Positions 19,070 to 28,046 of a stretch of DNA of 64,000 bases are shown one piece after another. Location: NCBI RefSeq assembly GCF_000067165.1, contig NC_010162.1, positions 4,174,501-4,238,500 of the forward strand. Direction: 5' to 3'. How positions within the stretch are numbered: the first letter of the stretch is position 1; each line of letters opens with the position of its first letter. The position numbers were made by a program, and so were the translations under genes. This stretch comes from Sorangium cellulosum So ce56. Lineage in GTDB: Bacteria; Myxococcota_A; Polyangia; Polyangiales; Polyangiaceae. The notes under the pieces were generated by a model. That model saw only the letters and a list, made by a program, of their open reading frames with translations, made no database searches and was not told the origin of the DNA.

Positions 19070-19700
19070 GCTACGGTGGCTCGATCCACATCGCAAGCGC
19101 GGGTGCTCCAGGCTTCAGGGTGGAGACAGCGACCGAGGGCGCCGGCCCTCTCATTCGTCCGTCCACCTGGTCCCTTCCCGTCGTTGCCGCACGCCGTGCA
19201 CCGCAGCGGCGCCACTCGCCCCCGCCAGTCGTCAACCCACCAGTGGTCGAGCACGTCGAGGCAGATGAGTTCGGCGGTTTTCGGCTCCTGCTCAGCGCCG
19301 ATCACGCCTCGTCGTGTTTCCAGCGACGTCCTTTTCGCAAGAACACTGGAGATACTTCCGGACTGGATACGATGACAGTCACCTTGTGATCTTCGAGGAT
19401 GCTGCGAGTGATTGAGGTATAAGAAGGAGTCGGCCGAGCCCGGGCGGTCCTCCGGACGACCTGCTCGATGACTACCTTCGTCCGCTGGCCGGGGAGGGGA
19501 AGGCGCCGGCGAGCAGGAGGCTCGTCTCGTCCGCTCGCTTCCGGGAGACAGGCGGCACACCGCCCGGACGTCGGGATCGGAACGTCGTCTTCCTCTCTCT
19601 CGATTCCCAGCCGCACGTATGCCCAGCATGGATCAGAGAACCCCGGTGCATCGTTCATGCGCGCTCGACCGTGGTCTACAAATCGCAGGAACCTTCACTC
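19070..19700. other. 631-bp stretch with no convincing gene
   Basis: Several overlapping frames are open on both strands here, but none has a codon pattern, motif or start signal I can support. The composition is less GC-biased than in flanking genes, which could reflect decayed or acquired sequence. One minus-strand frame around 19380-19490 has an ordinary-looking stretch (TKVVIEQVVRRTARARPTP), but it has no recognisable family. Confidence 0.4.
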
Positions 19701-20060
19701 ATGGAAGCCACGACATACGGGCTGATTGCCACCCTCGTGCTATCGCCCGCTTGTTTCTCATGTGCCATGGCGACGGAGGATGTAGGCGAAGTGCCTGGCG
19801 TGGTCATGTTGGATGACATGAACACGTCAGAGGTCACCGCCGCCGCATCGGATGAGCTGGATTTTCATGACGGGCCACGCATCGATCGTCAATTGATCTG
19901 CCTCGCCTTGACGGCATCCGGTCAAGAAGGGAAGGAGGCGTTTTGCGGATCGCGATGGAGGCTGGACCCAGACAAAAAGGACGTGTGCTCGAAGAAGGCA
20001 AGCAGCGGGAGCGATGTTGAATGGATCCTCTACTGCGCGCTGACGATATTCCCTGATTAG
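19701..20060 (+). CDS. Small putative secreted protein, unknown
   Basis: A 119-residue frame from the ATG at 19701. A hydrophobic N-terminus (TYGLIATLVLSPACFSCAMA) could be a lipoprotein signal with cysteine in LSPAC. The mature part is acidic and holds four further cysteines (LICLAL, AFCGSRW, DVCSKK, LYCAL), which may form disulfides. The ribosome-binding site is weak and the composition is lower in GC than in neighbours. I do not recognise it. Its isolation between two gene-poor stretches makes it uncertain, but the signal-plus-cysteine layout argues that it is real. Confidence 0.45.
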   Translation: MEATTYGLIATLVLSPACFSCAMATEDVGEVPGVVMLDDMNTSEVTAAASDELDFHDGPRIDRQLICLALTASGQEGKEAFCGSRWRLDPDKKDVCSKKASSGSDVEWILYCALTIFPD

Positions 20061-20267
20061 CCGCCGCTTCTCGGCGGCGCGCGACGGGTTCGACGTGCGC
20101 TGCGCCGTGCGCATCGCGCCTGTGCCACCTGCCGATCACGCGTCATTCGCTCGCCCCCTGTTCACCAAACGAGCACCGACAAATCTATGTGCCGAACTAT
20201 CAGCCCATGACCACCCGGTACGAGACATAGCGGTGTACACCATCATTGAACATATAAACCGAGATGG

Positions 20268-20553
20268 ACCGAGACTGAAGCGACCAGCCACGAGCGGTGC
20301 TCGCGCTGGACCGGCACCACACGGCCCTGGGCCGCGGCGCAAGAGCATCCGCCAGGTCTGCAAGCAACCATCTCAGGATCGAAAGATTCAGGGGTTCCCT
20401 TAAGGGTAAGTCCTTGAAACAAGTACGGATGGACCCTGGCCCGTGTCCTGCTAGGTAACCACGGCAGAGCGCCCGTGACGGCTTCCCCCCCCGCCGTCGA
20501 ATGGGCGCTCTGTTTTTTTGTGGGCCGGCGCGGGAGGGCGCGAGGGGCGCCCG
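20268..20553 (+). ncRNA. Structured repeated non-coding element, copy 1
   Basis: A block of about 286 bp closely related to 22339-22576. Shared landmarks in order are ACCGAGxCTGAAGCG, then CATCCG(C/T)CAGGTCTGCAAGC. These are followed by ATCTCAGGATCGAAAG and AAGTCCTTGAAACAA. Last come CCCTGGCCCGTGTCCTGCTA and a large hairpin. Copy 1 carries an extra 45-50 bp between the first two landmarks. Its hairpin (20465-20512) is followed by seven T residues, so a plus-strand transcript would end there. Neither copy has protein-like coding. It may be a small RNA, a 5' element or a mobile repeat; I cannot name the class. Confidence 0.55.
20465..20519 (+). terminator. Intrinsic terminator-like hairpin within element copy 1
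   Basis: The outer stem is CAGAGCGCCC (20465-20474) with GGGCGCTCTG (20503-20512). The inner stem is GACGGC (20477-20482) with GCCGTC (20493-20498), closing a C-rich loop. Seven T residues follow at 20513-20519. This has the full form of a rho-independent terminator on the plus strand. Confidence 0.75.
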
Positions 20554-20719
20554 CTGGTCCGCTGCGGCTACGGCTCTGCGGTGACGAGGGCGATGGCGAG
20601 GCCGTCGTACCCCTTGCTGCGCGCAGTCTGGATCGCCGTCGCGCTCACGAGTCGTTCGGCGGCGAGCAGATCGCAGCGCCCTCACACCCTGGTCGCTCCC
20701 CGCGACGGCTCTCGGTTCT

Positions 20720-22273
20720 TTACGTTGCGCCCCCACCGCGCGCCGCGCAGCGCTTGGCGAGCAGCTCAGCGATGGCCTCTGTGTCGGCCGGCTTGGTCAA
20801 GTGAAGATCGAAGCCGGCGCGCCGCGCCTCGGCTTTGTCCTCATCGCGGCCGTAGCCGGAGAGCGCCACGAGCAGGCAGCCCGCCGTCCCCTGGTCCCGG
20901 CGCGCCCTTCTCGCCACCTCGAACCCATCGAGGAGCGGCAGCCCGAGATCGACGAAGGCGATGTCGGGGCAGAGACGGCTGAACGCATGGAGCGCGGCGA
21001 GCCCATCGTGCTCCATCCACACCTCGTGGCCATGAAGCTCGAGGAGCATCTTGAGGCTCTCGGCCGTGTCCAGGTTGTCCTCGACGACGAGGATCCGCAG
21101 TGGGCTCCCGGCGGTTGGCTCGCGCAGGCCGGCCGGCTGCGTCTCGCGCGCGTTTCTGGGGAGCGCCGGCAGCGTCACGGTGAACGCGGCCCCCCGCCCC
21201 CGCCCCGCGCTCTCGACGTCGATTCGCCCGCCGTGCAGGTCGACGAGCTGCTTCGCCAGCCAGAGGCCGACGCCCAGCCCGCCCTGGGAGCGCGCGAGAT
21301 CGGATGTCTCCTGCACGAACGCCTCGAACACGCGCGGTTGCATCGCCTCCTCGATGCCCACCCCGGTGTCCGTCACCCGGATGACGGCCTCTCCCGCCTC
21401 CGAGCGGCTCACCTCGATGCCGATGCGCCCGCCCGGCGGCGTGAACTTGGCGGCGTTGGTGAGCAGATTGACGATCACCTGGACGATGCGGACCCGATCC
21501 GCTTCGATCCGGAGTTGCTCGGCCGGGAGGGTGACCGAGAGCGTGTGCCCAGGCGTCTGGATGACCGGGCGTGTGGCCTCGACCGCCTCCTGTACCAGGT
21601 CAGCCAGCTCCAGCGTCTCCCGCTGGAGCGCGATTTTCCCCCGGCTGATGCGTGAGACGTCGAGCAGATCGTCGACGAGCCTCGCCATGTGGGAGACCTG
21701 CCGCTCGATGATGTCGCGCGCGTACACGAACTTCGGATCCTCCAGGCCGAGGACGCGCATGATGGCCACCGCATTGCGGATCGGCGCGAGCGGGCCGCGG
21801 AGCTCGTGCGCCAGCATCGCGAGGAAGTCGTCCTTACGGCGGTCGGACTCCCGCAGCATCTCCTCGAGCTCCTTACGGCGCGTGATGTCGGTGACCACGG
21901 CGATCCAGCCATCCGGCGTCCCGCGCGCGTCGTAGGTGGGGACGTAGATCGCCTTGATCCAGCGCAGGCCCAGGCCTCGGACGAGGCACCGCTCCTCATA
22001 CTCCACGCGCTCTCCCTGGAGCACACGCTCGAAGTACGGCTCGAGATCGTCGTACGCCTGTGGGCCGAGGACCTCGACGATCCTCTGTCCCACGATCTCC
22101 GCGGCGGGCCGCGCGATCCACGCGGCGTACTCCGGGCTCACCCAGAGGTAGCGGAGGTCGCGGCTGCAGTACGTGACCGCGGCGGCCATCCGATCCGTCA
22201 CCATCCGGAGCTGCTCCAGAGCCGCCCGCAGGCTCTCCACGTCCTCGTGCATCACCGAACTCTCCGCGCTCAT
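20720..22273 (-). CDS. PAS-domain hybrid sensor histidine kinase/response regulator
   Basis: A 517-residue protein. The ATG at 22273 follows GGGGGTGG. The longer upstream frame runs into the repeated element and is unlikely to be coding. Residues of about 10-135 form a PAS domain (AVTYCSRDLRYLWVSPEYAA...GQRIVEVLG). HisKA has the phosphoacceptor H156 in AMLAHELRGPLAPI. HATPase boxes are NLLTNAAKF (N), VTDTGVGI (G1) and GGLGVGLWLAKQLV (G2). A C-terminal receiver domain has D442 in AFVDLGLPLLDG and the conserved Lys in HLTKP. There is no membrane segment, so it is a soluble kinase. There is no partner regulator nearby. The gene is bracketed by copies of the structured repeat. Confidence 0.93.
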   Translation of the reverse strand: MSAESSVMHEDVESLRAALEQLRMVTDRMAAAVTYCSRDLRYLWVSPEYAAWIARPAAEIVGQRIVEVLGPQAYDDLEPYFERVLQGERVEYEERCLVRGLGLRWIKAIYVPTYDARGTPDGWIAVVTDITRRKELEEMLRESDRRKDDFLAMLAHELRGPLAPIRNAVAIMRVLGLEDPKFVYARDIIERQVSHMARLVDDLLDVSRISRGKIALQRETLELADLVQEAVEATRPVIQTPGHTLSVTLPAEQLRIEADRVRIVQVIVNLLTNAAKFTPPGGRIGIEVSRSEAGEAVIRVTDTGVGIEEAMQPRVFEAFVQETSDLARSQGGLGVGLWLAKQLVDLHGGRIDVESAGRGRGAAFTVTLPALPRNARETQPAGLREPTAGSPLRILVVEDNLDTAESLKMLLELHGHEVWMEHDGLAALHAFSRLCPDIAFVDLGLPLLDGFEVARRARRDQGTAGCLLVALSGYGRDEDKAEARRAGFDLHLTKPADTEAIAELLAKRCAARGGGAT

Positions 22274-22338
22274 GCCACCCCCGACCGACGCGACCCGAAG
22301 CATTCCTCGAGCGCAAGCGCCGCGCAGCGGCTCGTCAG

Positions 22339-22576
22339 ACCGAGCCTGAAGCGGCGCTCGCCTCGAGCGCATCCGTCAGGTCTGCAAGCGGCGATCTCAG
22401 GATCGAAAGCTTCAGGGACTTCCTGATGGCTAAGTCCTTGAAACAACTACGGAGAAACCCTGGCCCGTGTCCTGCTAAGTAACCACGGCAGAGCGCCCGT
22501 GACGGCTTCCCCCCCCGCCGTCGAATGGGCGCTCTGTTCTTTGTGGGCCGGCGTGAGAGGGCGCGAGGAGCGCCCG
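22339..22576 (+). ncRNA. Structured repeated non-coding element, copy 2
   Basis: About 238 bp, the second copy of the element at 20268-20553 in the same orientation. The hairpin core and the 60 bp before it are almost unchanged, whereas the stretch around 22415-22432 has diverged. The hairpin is CAGAGCGCCC (22489-22498) with GGGCGCTCTG (22527-22536), inner stem 22501-22506/22517-22522. The tail is TTCTTTG rather than a pure T-run. It lies 66 bp upstream of the histidine-kinase start and is transcribed away from it, if transcribed on the plus strand. It fills most of the 330-bp gap at 22274-22603. Confidence 0.55.
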
Positions 22577-22603
22577 GCAGACGCGCGGGGCTCGTCCTTC
22601 GTC

Positions 22604-24691
22604 CTACCGCGGCACGAGGATGCGGACGTCCCAGGGCGCGAGGTCCAGCGCGAGGGCGCCGGCCCGGAGGTGCGCGCCGGCGCCGCTCAGCGCGTCGCGC
22701 AGGCCGCCTCGCGCGTGGGCGGCGAACGGCTCCGGGACGGTGAGCCGCTTCCTCACCGATCGCTCGCTGAAGTTCAGGACCACGAGCGCGAAGCGAGACG
22801 CGTCGTCGCCGTGCCTGACGTAGGCGAAGACCTCGTCGTCCGGCCCCCCGGCGTGCACCGTGTGGTGCCCCGGCGACCGGAGCGCCGCGACGCCGCGCCT
22901 GAGCCGGATCAGCTGCTCGTAATGCCGCGCCAGCTGGCCGCGCGGGGGCCGTGAGACCGGGGCGAGGCCGCCGTAAGGCTCGTACTCGGCGCCGAGCTCG
23001 TCGAACGTGTAGACGCACGGGATCCCCGGCAGCGTCAGCAGCGCCGCCGCGGCGACGCGCGTCAGCCCCGGCCCGTGGCGGGTGACGAAGCGCGCGCCCG
23101 TGTCGTTGTTGTTGATGAACCTGAGCGTGCGCTCGGGGCGCTCGGCGCGCGCCGCGGTGGCGGCGAGCGCCGCGCCGAGACGGGCCGCGATGCCCCGCGG
23201 CGCGCCGAACACGTCTTTCCAGGCCCAGTGTCCGAGCTCCTCGGTCCAGTCATACGCCGCGTCGAACCCGTTCCGCAGGTAGTACGGATCGCGCGCCGAG
23301 GCCTCGGCGATCAGCGCGACATGCGGGCTCACGCGCCGGAGCTCGGCGGCCCAGGGGGACCAGAGCTCGCTCCGCCGCTGCTTGATGCCCCACGCGGCGT
23401 CGACGCGATAGCCATCGATGTCGAACCGGCGCACCCAGTGCAGCGACGCCTCGAGCATCCAGCGCGCCACCTCGGCGCTGTCGTAGTTCAGGTTCGGCAG
23501 GTGCTTCCAGTCGAAGTAATGCGTCGGCTCCCCTCCTTCGTCGCGATCGTAGAAGGCGAAGCTGTGCGCGCGGCGCATGCGCCGCTCGGCTTCCCGGAAA
23601 TAGGGGTGCTCGGCCGAGGTGTGGTTGGGCACGAGATCGAGCAGCACGCGCAGGCCGCGCCGGTGCGCGTCGTCCACGAGCTCGCGGAGGTCTTGCTCGG
23701 TCCCGTAGTCGGGGCGCACGCTGAAGTAATCGGTGACGGCATACCCGAAGTCGCCCTCGGGCGCGGCGAAGAGTGGAGATAGCCAGATCGCCGTGACGCC
23801 GAGCCGCTCGATCGCGGGGAGGGCGGCGCGGACGCTCCGGAGCGGCGGATCGCCGAAGAACGGCGGCACGACGCCGTAGAGGACGGCGTCGTCGATCCAC
23901 GCCGGTGCGGCCCTGCCGGAGGCGGCCTCGAGCGGCGGCGCGACACGCGCGGCGTCGCCTCGGCCGCGCTCGTCGCGCACCCTGAGCTCGTATAGCGCCT
24001 GATCGCCGGCGTCGGGCGCCGGCAGCTCGAGGCGAGCGCCCTGTCCGAGCGGCTCCGGCGCCGCGTCGCCGCGCAGGCGGAGCCAGTCGAAGGCGACGAT
24101 CTCGGCGCGGGAGCGCTCGCTGGGCTCGCTGCTCGTCGCGTCGAGGACGAGCTTGCCGCCGGCCAGCGCGGCGCGGGCGCGGGCGCGCGGCGTGTCCTCC
24201 AGCCGGACGCGGTAGGTGACGGGCGGAGAGTCCAGGTCACCCGCGCTCGCCTCCCGGCAGCGCGCGACGATCTCGTTCTCGCCCTCGCGCAGCGGGACGT
24301 CCGCGAAGAACCGCTGCTGCTCGATCGCCGCGGGGAACACGTCGCCGCCCACCCGGATCGCGCAGTCCTCCAGCGTGCCCGCTCCGGCGAGGGCGCCCTG
24401 GACGCGCGCGCTGAAGGCCCAGACGTCGGCATCGCCCGCGTGCAGCTCCAGCCGGGCTTGCGCCGCCGCGGAGGGGCGCGGCGAACCCGAGGGGATGACC
24501 GATTCGCACGAGGGGGCCGCCAGGAGCAGCGCGGCAGCCCATCCGAGGCGGGTGAGCGGCCGCGCGTGACGCGATGGGCCTGGGGCGCGCTGCCGAGGGG
24601 CGCCCGCGGCCGCGCCGATCGGTACGACCGGTCCAGAGAGAGATGCACGGGGAGAGGAGGCGGCGGTCGAGCGGAGGAGGCGTCTCAGCAT
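22604..24691 (-). CDS. Secreted lipoprotein alpha-amylase family enzyme (GH13)
   Basis: A 695-residue protein. After a basic, Pro-rich leader there is a hydrophobic run ending in the lipobox LLAAPSC (about residue 62), so it is probably tethered outside the cytoplasm. The true start may be a later codon nearer that signal. Residues of about 80-250 are beta-sandwich-like (carbohydrate-binding or starch-binding type). The catalytic barrel has region I DLVPNHTS (near 350) and nucleophile Asp in GYRVDAAWG (near 429). It also has the acid Glu in LIAEAS (near 462) and transition-state Asp in NNNDTGARF (near 527). It should hydrolyse or rearrange alpha-glucans in the periplasm or at the surface. Confidence 0.9.
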   Translation of the reverse strand: MLRRLLRSTAASSPRASLSGPVVPIGAAAGAPRQRAPGPSRHARPLTRLGWAAALLLAAPSCESVIPSGSPRPSAAAQARLELHAGDADVWAFSARVQGALAGAGTLEDCAIRVGGDVFPAAIEQQRFFADVPLREGENEIVARCREASAGDLDSPPVTYRVRLEDTPRARARAALAGGKLVLDATSSEPSERSRAEIVAFDWLRLRGDAAPEPLGQGARLELPAPDAGDQALYELRVRDERGRGDAARVAPPLEAASGRAAPAWIDDAVLYGVVPPFFGDPPLRSVRAALPAIERLGVTAIWLSPLFAAPEGDFGYAVTDYFSVRPDYGTEQDLRELVDDAHRRGLRVLLDLVPNHTSAEHPYFREAERRMRRAHSFAFYDRDEGGEPTHYFDWKHLPNLNYDSAEVARWMLEASLHWVRRFDIDGYRVDAAWGIKQRRSELWSPWAAELRRVSPHVALIAEASARDPYYLRNGFDAAYDWTEELGHWAWKDVFGAPRGIAARLGAALAATAARAERPERTLRFINNNDTGARFVTRHGPGLTRVAAAALLTLPGIPCVYTFDELGAEYEPYGGLAPVSRPPRGQLARHYEQLIRLRRGVAALRSPGHHTVHAGGPDDEVFAYVRHGDDASRFALVVLNFSERSVRKRLTVPEPFAAHARGGLRDALSGAGAHLRAGALALDLAPWDVRILVPR

Positions 24692-24876
24692 GGGGGCGAT
24701 GCGGCAAGCGGGGGAGCCCCTCTATTCCAGATCCACCCCTGACGATCGCCGAAGCGCCGGGAGCGCGGAGGTTTTACGTCGTGATCTTCTCTCTCTCCTC
24801 CATGTCCGCCGTGTCGTGGCATCCACGGCGGCGCATTCCCGTGCTGGGGCTTCCCCTGCGCCTCCTCGCGCCAGGA

Positions 24877-26211
24877 TCAGGCGGCGGCGTAAAGGCGGCT
24901 GCGGCCCCGGGCGCGCAGGACGAGCGGGACGCCGCCCGAGGGGCTCAGCGTCAGGTTGCGGCGCACGGGGCGGGGCGGACGCTCGTCGAGCAGGCGGAAC
25001 TCCCATGCTGACAGCGCCACGCCGAGCACGATCTTCATCTCGAACATCGCGAAGGCCGCGCCGATGCAGCGGCGGTGTCCGCCGCCGAAAGGCAGGTACT
25101 CGAACGGGGAGAACTTTCGCTCCAGGAAGCGCTCTGGCCTGAACCGGGACGGCTCGGGGTAGAGCTCGGGGTGGTGGTGCACGAGCAGGATGCAGGGCGC
25201 CACCCCCGTTCCCGGCAGGAGCTCGTGCTCGCCGAGGCGGAACGGCTGCGCCAGGAGGCGCGGCGACTCGGTGACGATCGGATAGACGCGCAGCGCCTCC
25301 TTGCACACGGCGTCCAGGTAGGGCAGGGCAGCCAGGCGCTCGGGGTCGGGCTCCGGGCCGAGGGCGTCGATCTCGTCGCGGAGGCGCGCGAGGACGCCGG
25401 GGTGGCGGTGCACGTGATCGAGGGCCCACGCCAGGGCGAGCGCCGTGGTCTCGTGCCCGGCGAACAGCAGCGTCCGGAGCTCGTCGAAGATGGCCTGATC
25501 GCTCATGCGCGATCCGTCGTCGTAACGGGCCGAGACCATGAGGCTCAGGATGTCGTCGCCCGGCGCCGCGCGCGCCCGCTCGATCTGCGCCCGGAACAGG
25601 GCGTCCAGCTCGCCGACGCGCCGGCGGAAGCGCGCGTAGGGGCCGAGGCCGCCGAGCTCCCGCTGCAAGGGCGGCAGGAAGGTCAGCGCCGGGGTCAGCG
25701 CGTCGGTCATGGCGACGACGGCCCGAGCGAACGCGCTCGTTCGAGACGGCTCCTCCACGCCGAAGACGGCGCGGATGATGACGTCGAGCGAGATCGCCTG
25801 CGTGAGCTCCTGGGCGACGGCGCGGGGCGCGCGCGCCGCCTCGGTGAGCCGGCGCGCGGCGGTGTCCGCCATCGCCGCCGCGTAGGCGCGCATGCGATCG
25901 CCGTGGAACGGCGGCGTCAGCAGCTTCCGCTCGCGCCTGTGGCGCTCGTCCGAGAGCATGAGCAGCGAGTGCTCCCCCACGAGCGGCGCGATCGCCCTGG
26001 TGGCGAAGGGAAGGAAGGTCTCGGGCGGCGCCGTCATCACGTCCTGCACCGTCCTGGGGCCTCCGGCGATCACGACGTCGCCGCTGACCACGGGGACGTT
26101 GAAGACATCGCCGTAGGTGGCGGCGCAATGCGTGAGGAACTCGAACGGACGGGTGAGGAACTTGTAGGTCGTAAGAAGTCGGCTGCGCGGGCCTCGGGGC
26201 AACTGGCTCAT
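24877..26211 (-). CDS. Cytochrome P450
   Basis: A 444-residue protein. I start at the ATG at 26211, because the upstream frame is low-complexity and P450 homology begins with SRLLTTYKFLTRPFEFLTH. The I-helix oxygen-binding motif is LLFAGHETTALAL (near 253). The ExxR pair is KEALRVYP (near 305). The heme loop is FGGGHRRCIGAAFAMFE with the axial Cys near 383. All essential elements are present and there is no membrane anchor, which indicates a soluble class I enzyme needing separate ferredoxin partners. None are encoded nearby. The substrate is unknown. Fatty-acid or terpenoid oxidation is common for related soluble bacterial P450s. Confidence 0.95.
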   Translation of the reverse strand: MSQLPRGPRSRLLTTYKFLTRPFEFLTHCAATYGDVFNVPVVSGDVVIAGGPRTVQDVMTAPPETFLPFATRAIAPLVGEHSLLMLSDERHRRERKLLTPPFHGDRMRAYAAAMADTAARRLTEAARAPRAVAQELTQAISLDVIIRAVFGVEEPSRTSAFARAVVAMTDALTPALTFLPPLQRELGGLGPYARFRRRVGELDALFRAQIERARAAPGDDILSLMVSARYDDGSRMSDQAIFDELRTLLFAGHETTALALAWALDHVHRHPGVLARLRDEIDALGPEPDPERLAALPYLDAVCKEALRVYPIVTESPRLLAQPFRLGEHELLPGTGVAPCILLVHHHPELYPEPSRFRPERFLERKFSPFEYLPFGGGHRRCIGAAFAMFEMKIVLGVALSAWEFRLLDERPPRPVRRNLTLSPSGGVPLVLRARGRSRLYAAA

Positions 26212-26626
26212 GGCGTACCTCGGCGGGGGCTCGACCCCGGGGGCGCGCGGCGCCTCACCGGGATCGACGCAAGGATGGGCTCGGCGCGCCGCTGCGGCAG
26301 CGGCGTCGGGCGCCAATGTTGCGACGGACGGCGCCAGGCGGGGGCGCGCCGCGCGGTGTCCGTCCGACCAAGGCCCTCGTGACCACCCCGTCGGGGTCGG
26401 CCGGCGCTACCGCGCTCACTTTCCGAAGAGCCCGCGTGGGTCGTTGCTGGTGGCTTTTTATGATTTACGCAATATTTGTGCCATACATATGGCTGCGGCC
26501 GGCGACGTTTTTTTGACGGATGCACCGATGAGTTTCGCGCGCTTCGGCAGTCGACCTTCCGAACCCGTTCCGCGGCAGCGCCCGCATCGGGCGAGGCCCA
26601 TTCCCGATGACCATGGAGATGTCCCC
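26212..26626. other. Divergent intergenic region with AT-rich island
   Basis: This 415-bp gap separates the P450 gene (minus) from the DUF899 gene (plus), so it should hold both promoters. Around 26450-26520 the composition turns AT-rich (for example GGCTTTTTATGATTTACG), unlike the rest of the window. I see no clear consensus promoter pair and no gene. Confidence 0.5.
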
Positions 26627-27496
26627 ATGACCCGGATCGAATTGCCCCGCGTCGTGTCGCGCGCCGAGTGGCTGGAGGCGCGCAAGGCGCTGCTCGCCCG
26701 CGAGAAAGAGCTGACGAGAGCGCGCGATCGGCTCAACGCGGATCGCCGGCGAATGCCGATGGTCGAGGTGACCGAGCCGTACGAGTTCTCGGGCGCCCAC
26801 GGCAAGCTGCGCCTGCTCGATCTGTTCGAGGGCCGGCAGCAGCTCATCGTCTATCATTTCATGTGGCTGTTCGAGGACGACGGCACACCCAAGGATCGCG
26901 GCTGCCCGAGCTGCTCGGGCTTCGCCGATCAGATCTCGAGGGGCCACCTGCGGCACTGGCACAACGTCGGCACCACGTTCGCGCTCATCTCGCGCGGTCC
27001 CTGGGAGAAGATCGCGCCGTTCAAGGCGCGGATGGGCTGGCACGTGCCCTGGTACTCGTCCGCGGGCAGCCGCTTCAACCACGACTACCACGTCACGCTG
27101 GACGAGTCGGTCGCGCCCGTGGAGTACAACTACCGAACGCCCGTCGAGCACGAGCAGGCGGGATCCGCTTATTACCTGGGGGGCAAACAGCCCTTCGATC
27201 TGCACGGGCTGAGCTGCTTCCTGCGCGACGGCGAGCGCGTGTACCACACCTACTCGACGTACGGGCGCGGCACGGAGTCGACGGGCGGCTCGTACTATTT
27301 CCTCGATCTGACCGCGCTCGGGCGCCAGGAGGAATGGGAAGAGCCCAAGGGGCGCAGCACCGGGCTGGGCGCCAAGGCCGGCGACGAGCGCATCCGCTAC
27401 CCCGACGAGCAGGAGGACCTGTCCGACTCGAGCGGCGCGCGGCCCGCCGCCGGCGCTCCCGAGGCGGACGACTGTTGCTCACGGATGCGGCGCTGA
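26627..27496 (+). CDS. DUF899 family thioredoxin-like protein
   Basis: A 289-residue protein starting with the ATG at 26627. It opens with the DUF899 block VVSRAEWLEARKALLAREKE, then RRRMPMVEVTEPYEFSG. The central LIVYHFMWLFEDDGTPKDRG is followed by CPSCSGF, which occupies the thioredoxin active-site position as CPSC. Later come WYSSAGSRFNHDYHVTLDES and VYHTYSTYGRGTES, both family hallmarks. Known members share the thioredoxin fold, but a biochemical role is not settled. There is no signal peptide. The C-terminal 30 residues are acidic and end in a cysteine pair (DDCCSRMRR). Confidence 0.9.
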   Translation: MTRIELPRVVSRAEWLEARKALLAREKELTRARDRLNADRRRMPMVEVTEPYEFSGAHGKLRLLDLFEGRQQLIVYHFMWLFEDDGTPKDRGCPSCSGFADQISRGHLRHWHNVGTTFALISRGPWEKIAPFKARMGWHVPWYSSAGSRFNHDYHVTLDESVAPVEYNYRTPVEHEQAGSAYYLGGKQPFDLHGLSCFLRDGERVYHTYSTYGRGTESTGGSYYFLDLTALGRQEEWEEPKGRSTGLGAKAGDERIRYPDEQEDLSDSSGARPAAGAPEADDCCSRMRR

Positions 27497-27575
27497 ACCG
27501 CGGGTCCCTCGCCGCACCCGGGGAAAGCGCGACGCCCGAGCGGCCTCGCTCGCCGTGGGCATGAGGGAACGCCGC

Positions 27576-27959
27576 TCACCGCGCATCGAACCTCACGTTT
27601 AGGTCCGGGTACTTGCGGGCAAGGTACTCCAGCGCCAGCCACGTGTGGCAGTGCCGGACGTCGGGCTGGCGCGCCGTGGGGCAGTTGCAGCCGAGGAACA
27701 CGTCACCTTGCCGGGCCTCCCGCGCCAGCGCGTCGAAGTGCTCCCGTTGCTCCGCAAACCGCCTGTCGAGCACCGCATAGTAGGCGGCGCGAAACCTCTT
27801 GAAGCCAGCTTGCGAGGGATCCGACAGGAACTCTTCGACGATCTCCGGGGTGGTCCTCAGGACGTGGTGCGTGTGTTTGCGCGTGTCGTACCGCTTGCCT
27901 TCTGGCAGCGGATCGTCCTCCCGACGGTGCCCGCGGACGATCTGGTAGCGTGCAAGCAT
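27576..27959 (-). CDS. Small conserved-looking protein with C-x-C...H-C-H motif
   Basis: A 127-residue protein. The ATG at 27959 has an excellent AAAGGAGG upstream, which supports expression. The C-terminal third has VFLGCNCPTARQPDVRHCHT followed by a hydrophobic helix. It recalls the Cys/His end of DUF488-type proteins (LLC...CHR). The N-terminus is rich in basic and polar residues (RKHTHHVLRTTPEIVEEFL). It could bind a metal through the two cysteines and the HCH triplet. I cannot assign it firmly. It is convergent with the DUF899 gene. Confidence 0.65.
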   Translation of the reverse strand: MLARYQIVRGHRREDDPLPEGKRYDTRKHTHHVLRTTPEIVEEFLSDPSQAGFKRFRAAYYAVLDRRFAEQREHFDALAREARQGDVFLGCNCPTARQPDVRHCHTWLALEYLARKYPDLNVRFDAR

Positions 27960-28046
27960 AGGTGCTCATTCCTCCTTTCGTTCGTCGTTTGCATGCGTCG
28001 GCCGTGAGGTGTCATGGCGGTCCCGACGAAGCGCAACGCGCGCCGC

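Larger units (their letters stand above)
20061..20719. other. 659-bp gene-free region containing element copy 1
   Basis: The first 200 bp and the last 165 bp show no supported gene. On the minus strand just before the kinase stop region there is a short protein-like frame (about 20555-20680), with ERLVSATAIQTARSKGYDGL followed by a stop. It could be a remnant of a deleted gene; I do not recognise it. Confidence 0.4.

Noticed and set aside
19070..19700. Several medium frames considered as transposase remnants
   Set aside because: No DDE, HTH or inverted-repeat signature could be read, and frames on both strands are equally open.
20268..20553. Repeated element considered as a known riboswitch
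   Set aside because: I could not match its conserved blocks to any riboswitch consensus I know, and it lies downstream of, not ahead of, the nearest plus-strand coding sequence.
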